A DNA stretch of 64,000 bases from Ricordea florida (taxonomy: Eukaryota > Cnidaria > Anthozoa > Corallimorpharia > Ricordeidae). Numbering within the stretch: position 1 is the stretch's first letter; each line of letters begins with the position of its first letter. The stretch spans positions 24,751,391 through 24,815,390 of the forward strand of contig OX453272.1 of NCBI GenBank assembly GCA_949710005.1, in the 5' to 3' direction. Of this stretch, positions 44,722-54,713 are shown piece after piece. The notes under the pieces were generated by a model. It made no database searches. It had not been told where the DNA came from and saw only the letters and a program-made list of their open reading frames with translations. Made by a program: the position numbers and the translations under genes.

Positions 44722-45105
44722 ACATGGAAATTTCCGTGGACCCTTTCTTGAAATCTAGGCTTGACATTATTATTACAGGCCTAGGTGCATGGAAATTTCC
44801 ATGGACCTTTTCTGAGAATCTAGTTTTTATATAACTGTTACAGAGTACATGGAAATTTCCATGGACCCTTTCTGTAAATCTAGTTTTTATATTGCTGTTA
44901 CCGGGTATATGGAAATTTCCATGGAACGTTTTTGCAAATTTAGTCCTTATGTTACTGTTACAGGGTACATGGAAAATTCCAGGGACCCTTTCTGTAAATC
45001 TATATTTCTGTCACTGGGTACTTGACAATTTCCATGGACCCTTTCAGTAAAGAATTTTTGAATTAGTCTCAATGTTATAGGGTGCGTGGAAATTTCCATG
45101 GACCC
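44722..45105. repeat. 60-bp minisatellite with a palindromic GGAAATTTCC core
   Basis: Seven copies, core positions about 44726, 44791, 44851, 44911, 44971, 45024 and 45088, so the period is close to 60 bp. Most keep the palindrome CATGGAAATTTCCATG followed by GACCCTTTCTGTAAATCTAG. GGAAATTTCC fits the Rel/NF-kB site pattern; whether it is used is unknown. Confidence 0.85.
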
Positions 45106-45539
45106 TGTTTGACGCCTTTTGTAAAGTAGTTGTGAAATTTTCCTCAATTTCTAGTCGAAACAATGTTTTTGTCTTTTTGAAGGATATTTTACTATTTTTA
45201 AGGTGCACGAACTGTTGATGGACTGGTAGGCAGAATATGCAAGAAAGCCGGATTTAAAATAAACCAAGTCAGATGTAAGCCCTGTTGGTGTAATTGTCAA
45301 TGTAACAGCTGGTAAGGCCTTAAGTCGTACGTCAGTGGACAATTTTTAGGTAAAGGCTACGGTTTTTTGCTCTATAGTTGGAAAATATGAAAATAAAAAG
45401 TTTTATTCTTTTCCAAATTTCCCACTTCAGAAAATCAGAACAAATTACATGTTAACAACTTAATTACTCCAGTGACAAAAATAGAGATTGCCTCAACAGT
45501 TCGATGTAGACATGAAGTTTTTTTTTTCCTTTCAAAAAA

Positions 45540-45990
45540 CGCCCATGGTGTGGACCGGCAAGCACAATGAGATATTTGTCAGTAGCAGAAAAGTACCTCC
45601 ATGAACTCTGGAAGTACAAAAAAGGATCCAAAAAGGGAGGCAAGGTCTGAAATATGATCAGCAAATCCTTGAACAGTAATGATCATCGAGACCATTACAA
45701 TCATTTAGAGAAAGAACAGAAATGAAAAATCAGAGAGACGAAAAAGCTTCTGGAATTGTCCCAGAGCACTCAGCTTTTGATCGATGATTCCATTGATGAT
45801 ATTATTGAGACATTCAAGGCCAGGGTTGAAGAAAACCGACAGCAGGTTGCAGCTAAGAAGGAGGAAACTGGTGTAAATACTGCTGTAGAAGCAGATATGA
45901 GAAAGGCCTCTATGGAAACATTTTCGCAAACTAAAAAACGGAAGGGGGAATGTCACGTTCCAGAAACGAACAATGATTTTTTTTTGTAGT
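45540..45990 (+). pseudogene. Myb/SANT-like Harbinger accessory protein fragment
   Basis: Plus-strand codons read HELWKYKKGSKKGGKV, then NMISKSLNSND, RDHYNHL, RDEKASGIVPEH and DDSIDDIIETFKARVEENR, ending MRKASMETFSQTKKRKGE. That order (Trp-rich DNA-binding half, EKASGI linker, acidic helix, basic end) is typical of the Myb-like proteins that accompany PIF/Harbinger transposases in cnidarians. Stops and shifts at 45650-45790 break it. It ends just before the inverted repeat of the kinase-carrying element. Confidence 0.6.
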
Positions 45991-45995
45991 CCTAA

Positions 45996-46018
45996 CACTG
46001 CACGAAAAAATGGATTTA
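45996..46018 (+). repeat. Left terminal inverted repeat of the kinase element
   Basis: 23 bp, exact reverse complement of 54688-54710; TAA precedes it. Confidence 0.92.
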
Positions 46019-46700
46019 CAACAACTGCAAAATCAATGCAAATATGAAGTAAATACCACATTTGAACAGATTTGTTTATATTTGCCCCGAGGCAAATTCC
46101 ATCGTTGGATAATATTTGCACGCGAAGCAAAGATGGTAAATACCGCATTTACTCAATCTTTACAGTCCAAAGCAAATGGGAAGAAAAACTGCACATTTGC
46201 ATCAGATTTAACATGAACTAAAAATGTGGTAAATAGATAAATCTGCTGCACCGAAACATGAATTTACAATTGTAGCAAACATTCCGCTGCACGTCGTTTT
46301 GATTACATTTACCCACAATGCAAACCCCAGTTTTGCATCACATTTGTAAGTAAAGCATAGGCGGTCAACACTTTGTATTTACCAAGTAGCAAATACTACG
46401 CAAACGTTATATTTGCACAGAAATTACATTTGAAGCAAAGATGGTGAAAAATATCGTTCACTACGTATTTGCGTGGAGTGGCAAATGTGACGAAAAAATC
46501 CACAGTTACAGGGGCAGTAAATGCTAGTAAAAAGCGTAAATTTATTGCCTGAAAGGATGAATTTACAGGGATGGCAAATACGATTTTTGCTTCGCTTTGA
46601 TCCAGTCAAAATTCTTGCGCACCATTAATTTGCACGGGAAGCAAAATACTAAATTTACTTCTTCTTCACAAATCCAGTACAAAATACGTCGTGCACGAGA
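46019..46700. repeat. Left subterminal repeat array
   Basis: GCAAAT, GTAAAT and their complements recur every 15-40 bp (for example GCAAATATGAAGTAAATACC and GCGAAGCAAAGATGGTAAATA). The same words fill 54280-54690 at the other end. Subterminal arrays are transposase-binding regions in CACTA elements. Open frames here are by-products of the array. Confidence 0.7.
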
Positions 46701-48968
46701 GTACTTGCCGCGAATCCTTGTTGTCGCAAAGAAATGTAGAAATATACGTTTAAGTCGATTTTCTCAATGAGGATAAAATTTTAGAAAGTTAGCGTTTGCC
46801 TTGACACTAGCAGAAACCAAACGTTCATTCAAGCCAATTTTCTCTGTCGTTAAGTTTACCATTTACTCCCTGTTTTATTGTACGTTGTCCCAAATCGATT
46901 ACTACATAATGGAGCAAAGATACCAAACCGGGACTGTATGTTCAGCACTATGCACATATTTTATTCAAAAGACAAATTGATATTGTCACAAGATAAGCAG
47001 CAAATGACCTTTTAAATAAATAAAAGATCGATATTGCCACATGGCATGATAAAACATTATTAAAAAAAAAAATTGGAAACAGTGCTTAGCCAACTTCCTA
47101 TAATTGCACAAGCATCCACATAATCTGATTATTATGCATAAACTCAGTTTATGCATAATAATATTTATAATAATAATATGCATAATAATAATATTATAAT
47201 AATATTATAATAATAATAATACTTATGCATAAGTAATGACAGTTTTGAAAATTTCGAAATTACAGAATTCTTATGTAAAACCATGCACATGTGACTGGAT
47301 GGTAAAGTTGTTTTTCTCATACAATGCTTCCAACTTTTGGTGGCCATTGCATGAATTATTGCTTCTTTTGAGGGATAGGGCTGAAAATTTTCAGGTTGCC
47401 TAATCTTAATATGCTCTTTCAGCTTTTGCTATGCTTTCGTGATTACCAAAAGTTGATCACATGATCAAGACATGAGAAGAGCCTCTTAAATGGAACCGCA
47501 ATAATGATTGCCTATGGCCAGTGTAAATGATGAGCACATTTAAAGCACAACAAAGCTGATTTTATACTGCATATTGCACACTTAAAGGAAATTCCAAAAT
47601 AAACTTATTGTATTTTGAAATTTATTATTTTAAAAAAGGGCATGATTTAATTCTCAAGTGTTAATAGTTAATATTAAGCAGTTACTGAATGAATGAGTTG
47701 TCTTATTGCTGTTTTTGCTATGTTTTTAACTATTACTTTGCCTAGTTCCAGCTGTAGTTATTACTCTGGAAACGGGTGAAGTGTCGGCCATTTTTGTTTT
47801 CACAACCAAAGCAACTCAACCTTGTCCCCAGGTCTTCTCAGTTAACTGTTCATTAACCTGTAGGCTACATTTTTGACGTCATTTCTCATTAAACACAAAC
47901 GTTTTTCCAAATTTGGTCATCAGTAACTGGTTATGGTGAATTAAACATGTGCTTTTAGCCAATCAGAATTGGGGAAATATTTTGAGTGAATAATAATATG
48001 TTTACAGTAGTCTATACATGTGTATTTATTGTTATGATCATGATCTGGTGATAATAAATTCAAGCTATTCAACAGAAACTGAATGCAGTGATTTCTTGTT
48101 TCCTTATGTGAATGGGGTTGCAGACCAGGGGCGAGAAGGTAGCCGTGGTGTGTGTTGGAGGGGGGGGGGGGTGTGATGTTGCCAAATTGTGGGTTTGGAA
48201 CGATTTTCAGTTCTTGAAACCTACCTTGCATCTATCTTACTCAAATCCAATTAGGTGATCTTGGCAAAAAAATATCCTGCTCATAGTAATCTACTTTCAG
48301 TCAAGAATGAAATAAACCCACATACATTTTAACTGAAAAATGTACCCGTGCATTGTGGATGGGTGCCAGAACAATGCTCCAGTTGCCTCTGATAAAGGAC
48401 TTGAGCAGACGGAGGAGAAGTGAATGATATCTCCTTTATACACAATCAAAGGATCTGCTTAGGGGTACCATTTTTCAGGCTTCAGGTATTTGAAAGGGCT
48501 GGAATTCAATTTTTTGAAGTATTTTGTAAGGCCCAGGGTTTGGAAACTAGTTATTTTTTGTTTGGTTAAAGGGCTAACAGGATCAAATAAATTTATTAAA
48601 ATTACATCAGGAGTCACCCTACCCTTGGAATATTTTCTTATAACTTGATTATTAATGCACAGGTTTGACATAAAGCCTATGCATAATCTTTTTCAGACCA
48701 GTTTTAGTGCACACAATTTCTTCTATCATGTAAAAATCTCTGCAAAAGTTAATATAAATTAAAGAACACATCCTTGCTCCTTGAAATGTGTAAGAGCTAC
48801 TGTATTACAGAGTAAAATATGTCAAATGTTGGAATTGTTGGACAAATTAAGTCGTTGATGAACGATTGCATTCCCTAAAAGGTATCAATTAATCCAACCA
48901 AGCCAAAGTTTCACCCGTTATGGAGATTTCGCGTGTCATAAATGAAATAATTATCTAATTGAGCATCA
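46701..48968. other. Non-coding part of the kinase element, left
   Basis: Contains an AT/TAATAA-rich stretch at 47140-47225 with repeated TTATGCATAA and a poly-G run near 48165. A 28-codon frame at 48344 (MYPCIVDGCQNNAP) might be a small exon but has no support. No transposase-like frame is seen. Confidence 0.45.
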
Positions 48969-50441
48969 TTGCTGACCCAATTTTACGCGGGAAAAGGCTC
49001 TGAGGCGGGAAATATCGACGGCAGCAATAAGCAGCGTATAAATATTATGAAGACAAACCAGCCATTTTCTTGGAGAAAGAATACCCATAAAGAAAGAGCA
49101 GCAATGCAGAACGAAAGAAGAAAGCGAAAGAGAAAGGCTAGAGCGGCGAACAAAGAAGATAAAAGAAGAAAAGCTTTGTTAGCCCTTGAAGATGAACGAG
49201 CGATGACCTTAGCGAAGAATGAAAGATTGCTCCATCTTGCGAGGAAGTATTACGCTAAATGGCATGCTCTACATCTTCGTGAAAGGGTAGGAACGTCATT
49301 TGTTTACACCATGTTTACAATGAAATGGGTGCGTCAGCAAAATTAAGGGTAAGATTTCCGCACAGGTCCCTACTTCATTATGCATTCCGTAACTGTATTA
49401 TTTCGTTCTTCGAACACAAGAAATATTTGCACGTGCATTACACCAGACAAGAAAGCTTCAGCATGCATAATGAAGTAGGGACCTGTGCGGAAATCATTCC
49501 AAATTAAGCAATTAAGAAATGTAAGGGCTACTGAGAAGCAATAAAATTTCATAATTGGCAAGAATGGTATTAATTTTTTTCAGACTAGCAAAATGGATAA
49601 ATCAAACGCTATGGAGAATGAGAAACAGGCACATAAAGATGCCTCAGTTTCTGCAGATCAACTGGTGTCACATGTAAAGAGAAGTCATCTCAGTCATGTG
49701 AAAGATCCAAGTGGTTCTACTGACCAACCTCTGTTACTGGGATGTGGTGTCTTTGGACGTTGCTATAAAATGTATTACAGAGGGATTTCAGTTGCTGTTA
49801 AACAATTTAACACACACCTGTTATCAGAGTCCAATGTTATCAAAGAAGCATCACTGATGAAACAGTTGGATCACCCATGTTTTCCCTACGTTTATGGTAT
49901 TTGTGTACAAAGGAAACCTTTCCTGTTAGTACTCCAGTTTTGCAATGTGGAAGGCAAAGCATACACTCTTCACAGGACTTTACACAGCCATACCTTGGTT
50001 TTAAAAAATCAAGAGTGGTTTCATGTTATTTTGCAACTTCTAGAAGCACTCAAAGTGTTGCACAACTCTGGACTGATTCATCAGGATATAAAAGGTGATA
50101 ACATCTTGCTTACATACAAAAATACACTGTTTGTGCCAGTAATCATTGATTTTGGAAAGTGCATTAGAAAACAGGAAGCCAGTAGAAAAGTTTTGTCCAA
50201 ACAAGAACAAGAAACATACAAACAGAAGTACACACATGTTGCCCCTGAAGTTGTTGCAGGAACTCACCCTCCATCCTATGCAAGTGATGTATATGCCCTT
50301 GGCCGTCTGTTAAGGCAGATTGCAACCAAGATTGGTAGCAAGCCACTTCTCTCCCTTAGTGAATGCAGCCTAAAGAATGACCCAAATGCTAGGGCTTCTT
50401 TGGATCACCTATTGGTCAGTGTCAAGTCTCTGTCATCATGA
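48969..50441 (+). CDS. Element-borne protein kinase with basic N-terminal exon
   Basis: Exon 1 runs from ATG 49047 (or 48969) to 49286. It encodes a very basic segment (RRKRKRKARAANKEDKRRK), a likely nuclear signal, then a helical stretch. Donor AGG|GTAGGA and acceptor TTTTTTTCAG|ACTAGC (49583) join in phase to exon 2 (49584-50441). Exon 2 encodes a complete kinase fold: Gly loop LGCGVFGRC, VAVKQF Lys, alpha-C Glu (KEAS), HQDIKGDN with catalytic Asp (HRD Arg replaced by Gln), DFG, APE and DVYALGR. The fused product is about 365 residues, open throughout. Starting exon 2 at ATG 49593 gives the kinase alone (282 residues). Small size and few inserts resemble Ser/Thr or dual-specificity kinases; I cannot name the subfamily. 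Confidence 0.82.
48987..49012 (+). promoter_or_regulatory. Two E2F-like sites upstream of the kinase gene
   Basis: GCGGGAAA occurs at 48987-48994 and again at 49005-49012, 18 bp apart, 35-60 bp before the ATG at 49047. This matches the E2F pattern TTTSSCGC. It favours the 49047 start over 48969. Confidence 0.45.
49353..49495. mobile_element. 143-bp MITE in the kinase intron
   Basis: 33-bp perfect inverted repeats at 49353-49385 and 49463-49495 (GATTTCCGCACAGGTCCC...). The unit lies wholly within the 297-bp intron, so it was tolerated. Family unknown. Confidence 0.8.
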
Positions 50442-50890
50442 TTAGGTTCTTGATATTAAATAGAGAGGAGAAGTCGTTATGTCAAATTTCTTGATGACAA
50501 CAAAGTGAAAAGGTCACTTAAAAAGTGAATTCACACTGTTTCAAACTTATCGATCTTATTCAGTTTCTTTTAGTTTGTAAAATTGTGGAGAAATTATTTT
50601 CTGAGGTTGAATCCAAAAGGACCATATCTGACTTTAGAAAAAGAAAAAGAAAATTCTTGTGCTGTGTTCACCAACTCCATAAACCAGTGACGTGAAATTA
50701 GGAAGTTTCTAGTTGCAGACTTGCAACGATGGATAAGAAATGTACAAAAAAACGTGATGCACATGCAAAGTTGTTGTTTTGCTAACATAAATAGAGGATA
50801 TTACATGGCCGCGCAGAGATAAGACATTTCTCTTCAACTGTTGAACAAGAAGAGAAATTTTGTATCTCCAAGCAGCCATGTAATGTCCTA

Positions 50891-51082
50891 TTTATTATGT
50901 AAACACCAATGAAATACCAAGCCATTTCACTTTAACAGTTTTGTGAAAGGCCCAATTTATTATCAAGCCATAGCAAAGGTGATATTTTCACATGTGAAGA
51001 TAACATGTTATTTTCACCTGTGAAGATATCAAGTTTTTGCAAGAAAGCTCACCTAGTATTTCATTGGTGTTTATATAATAAA
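50891..51082. mobile_element. 192-bp MITE-like repeat with TTTATTAT...AAACACCAATG ends
   Basis: Inverted ends about 29 bp long at 50891-50919 and 51054-51082 with two mismatches. The interior contains TTTTCACATGTGAAGATAAC repeats. Directly upstream, 50780-50890 carries an inverted pair around ATATTACATGGCCGC and GCAGCCATGTAATGT. Confidence 0.7.
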
Positions 51083-51860
51083 CTGATTTCTTTTCTGCCG
51101 TTCGTTGCCATCGCTGTGGTTGTTGCTTAAGCTTCCCACTGTTGTGATCCAGAAATGTTGCTACCATGGTAAAGTGACATCATACTCCTTCTCTCTATTG
51201 GTTGTCATACCACCACTAACTAAAACTTTATATCACACTGTCAAGGACACTGTGGCAGGGCTACAAACCCTTTAAGCCCCAAGAATCACCCAAAACAGTT
51301 TTCCCCTCACAACATCATTACTTCATTAAAGGAAAGATTATGACAACAAAATAAACACCACAAGGAGAAGGGTTTCATCTTTCAACAAATTAATTCTCTC
51401 AACTAATGCGTGGAGATTATTAGGGAAATTTTGTCTTTGAATATTGGGGCTTAAAGGGTAAAAGTGTTTTAATGATTTTAATATTGAGACCTTTATTTTA
51501 AAAAAATAGCTTTCTAATAAAATTACTGATAAGTTACTGAAGTTTTGCTTTAGCTTGACTGAAAGCCAAGTCCACTCTGTCCGATCTTAGGTTATTTTTC
51601 TTCTGTTTTTAAAATGACCTGGCTATAAATTTAAATTTATAAGGTGGATTTGACTATTGTATGACATATTTTACTGCACAAGTAAGGATTTCACATTCTG
51701 TAGGAGAATTGTTATTTACTTCAGGCTCAACTGAAAGCCAAAACCACTGTTTCTGGTCATACTAGCAGGGTTTCTTTTTTCAAATGACCTCCTTTGCGAG
51801 CTTGGAACTACAGAAAAGTGATGGTGAAATATTTACCTTTAATTCAGTTTTCCTTACATA

Positions 51861-52208
51861 GTAGGTGGAAGCTTGTAGTTGCCCAGATGTTTTCATCTTA
51901 AGGCAGCGCACCGGAAACGGAACAGGACAGATGTTTCATCTGTTAAGTTAGCGGAAGCTTCCCTTGTAAGGTAAATTCAATGATTGGCGGAGGTAGTAAT
52001 TTTTCCAGACTCACTGTATGAAATCATCATGATTAGAAAGGTAAATACCAAAGGCTAAACTCAACATTGGTCAATCACTTAAATTTCACAAGTGTGTGTT
52101 GACTGCAGAGTAGGTGGAAGCTTGTAGTTGCCCAGATGTTTTCATCTTTAGGCAGCGCACCGGAAACGGGACAGGACAGATGTTTCATCTGTTAAGTTAG
52201 CCGAAGCA
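51861..52208. repeat. 100-bp direct duplication, 249 bp apart
   Basis: Copies at 51861-51960 and 52110-52208 start GTAGGTGGAAGCTTGTAGTT and include GGCAGCGCACCGGAAACGG; only four or so differences. No coding potential. Confidence 0.8.
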
Positions 52209-54687
52209 AACTTTGTAGTGAATACAAATAATGGGCGACAAGTTTTGGTCATGGACCATGTTATTTCTGCAGTAAATACCATTCCCGTGTAGGTCATTTG
52301 AAAGAGAAGCTCTGGATCCCAAAAGACATGATGCAGAGTGGATCTGGTTCTTTTGCTTTTAATCACTGCTGAACGTCACTTTACTTATTTAAAATGGCAG
52401 TGAAATGAGGTGTCAAGACCTGATGGTGAATCCCTGGTGTATCAGCACTCACAAAGTAGATAACGTTTTTGTATTGGGATCAGTTTTGGTCCAGACTGGA
52501 AGACTTCTAACAAAGGATTTAGCATGTTGTGCTCTTATGATTTTCTTTCTTCTTTTGAGATTTTGGCCATGGCAACAGTAGCACTACATGAACACTGTAG
52601 TTATCATTTTTTAATAACTGAGTTAATAAACTCTTCCAATTTGCAGTGTTTTTGCATAAAGGCTCTATGCCAGGTACCACACAGAAAGCACACAATAGGT
52701 AATGGGCAAAACTCTGGTGGCAGGGAAGCACTTAAATCTAGGGGTAAGGGGACCAGGAGAGAAGCCCTCCTGGGGGGAGACAAGATTGAGTGGTACCGGG
52801 GGAAGCCACCCTAGACAGGAGTCCTGGTAGTCTCTGGGGGTGAGGCCCATATACCCCAGTCACTAGGAACTAAGGGGAACCAGGAGCAGTGGCCATTCTG
52901 GGTGGAGTACAGATCAGGTGTGACCGGGGGTCCACACCCTGGAGTGGACATTTTTCCAGACCTGTCTCCAAGGGCTAAGCCTTACTGTGGGGTAAAGTGC
53001 AGCTAGGGGTTACACTTCCCTGCCACTACTTTTATTGGGAAGCAAGACAGTAGTTTCACATCCCAGGAACTTAATGAAGGAATAAGACCTAGTCCAGTAT
53101 AACACCATAATATAAATGATTAATCTTCAACATACATTTAGATGTAGAAGAATAAAATAATGATCTGCTTGAAATACATTCTGGTCATGCTAAATATATA
53201 GTGAACATAATTGATAATCGAAAGAGCTAAACAAAGGTTCCAGTCAGAACAAAAGGTGGGTGGGAGGGAAAAACGCTGTTGTGAATGAACCGAAGGCCTA
53301 AGAGAACTGACTGGGAAAGGACAGTGTACGGCAAATAGAGGAGCTCATGTGCATGATGAGCATGTGGTAATATGAATGGTACCTTAGTCCAGTCTAGTAA
53401 ATATATCATGCTAAGTCACAGTGGACTTTGCCAAAGGAGAAGGCTACATTGTAATCAAACAACTAGTTACTGTTCATTGTTCTTTCGTGTACTTTGAGCT
53501 AGTACCTACCATTACTTAGTACAAAAGCTAATTCAAATCTTGAATTTTGTGTGACAAGAACAGAGACATGACTGTTGCTAGTACGTCAATAAGTGTTGTT
53601 TCATAGGGCATAATTCTCAAGTTTCTTAAGATCATTTTTACCTTAAACTTGAATTTATCTTTATTTTTTACTAATTCGTTGAAATTTAGTAAAACTTTGT
53701 TATCTTGCTGACGTGCTTTCTACGTTTTGGAAAGAAAAATTGTTTGAATGGCTTACCCAATGTCACTCTTTTTTAGTGTAATGCAGTGTTTTATAAAGAA
53801 AATACAAAACAAGACTAATAAATGCGAGTGGAAAAATTTGGTGGTGACATTGCTCAAACCGATTCTTTAAAAACCGTCAACTAGTCGATCTGTACTCTGA
53901 TTGATTGTATTTTCTATCACATGGTATAATTGAACTGATGTAAAATAGTGTTAATTCCAAATTCTCTTTGAAATAAAGTTTATGCTTTCAGGGGGGATCT
54001 TTATCCACCCCATGACTTGTGTTCATTATACACACTTTAGATTACCCTTCTTTCCTTTCTTATTGCCTTTGCAATTCCTCAGTTCATGGTCAAAATTTGT
54101 TAAGGGGTTACTTTTCCTTTAAAGTGGACTGATGCTCTGTCGGTTGCGGAGTGGAAGTTGGAAAATTGTTTAGTCAACTAGGTTGACATTGTCACGTCAA
54201 AAAGATGGCGTTTCGAACGTTCATTCCTCATTATAACGAATACTATCAGTATACCGAAAGCAAATGTGCAAAAACACTCGCAAATCTGGTTATTTGGAAG
54301 TAATGCAAACTTTGTCCAAAAGTAAATATTTGCACATGTTACATGAGTAAAACGTACGCTAAAGTTTTTGGATGTAGTTTGGGTAAACGTTGGAAAACAG
54401 TGATGCATACATATAAATTTGCAACATGTTTGCTTAGATTTTTGCAGAAAGCAAACATTATTTTTCCACAGAGAACAAATCTGGAGTGAATGTACACCGG
54501 ATTTGTTGATTTGCGGAGGTATCAAATACGAAGCAAATATAAAGTAGATTTCAGGTTTACGTCGTATTTGCACGTAATTTCAACAGAATAAACATCTGTG
54601 TTTGCATCATAATTACTTCTGGTGAAAATTTTGGTCAAATTTAGAGGGCTAAATTTGCATCATATTTACTTCTGTTGCAAACCTGTT

Positions 54688-54710
54688 TAAATCCATTTTT
54701 TCGTGCAGTG
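54688..54710 (-). repeat. Right terminal inverted repeat of the kinase element
   Basis: 23 bp, exact reverse complement of 45996-46018; TAA follows it. Confidence 0.92.
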
Positions 54711-54713
54711 TAA

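Larger units (their letters stand above)
50442..54279. other. Non-coding part of the kinase element, right, with a GC-rich island
   Basis: Besides the repeats listed separately, 52670-53030 is conspicuously GC-rich (CCCTCCTGGGGGGAGAC, GTGACCGGGGGTCCACACC) in AT-rich surroundings, with several short hairpins. No gene is supported. Confidence 0.45.
45996..54710. mobile_element. CACTA/EnSpm-like DNA element carrying a protein kinase gene
   Basis: Perfect 23-bp inverted repeats (45996-46018 and 54688-54710) start CACTGCACGAAAAAATGG and are flanked by direct TAA (45993-45995 and 54711-54713). CACTR ends, a 3-bp target duplication and subterminal arrays of short words (GCAAAT, GTAAAT) on both sides fit CACTA/EnSpm elements; TAA also fits Harbinger, but the CACTG end does not. 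The 8.7 kb contain a kinase gene but no transposase I can detect, so it is probably non-autonomous. Confidence 0.8.

Noticed and set aside
51861..52208. CRISPR-like direct repeats
   Set aside because: Only two copies, 100 bp long, in a eukaryotic transposon; no array.
54178..54573. 131-codon minus-strand ORF
   Set aside because: It lies in the subterminal repeat array of the kinase element; its codons follow the GCAAAT/GTAAAT words and show no family resemblance.
45996..54710. Kinase element as a PIF/Harbinger element because of its TAA duplication and the Myb-like gene beside it
   Set aside because: The ends begin CACTG and have subterminal arrays, which fit CACTA/EnSpm better, and the Myb-like fragment lies outside the inverted repeats.
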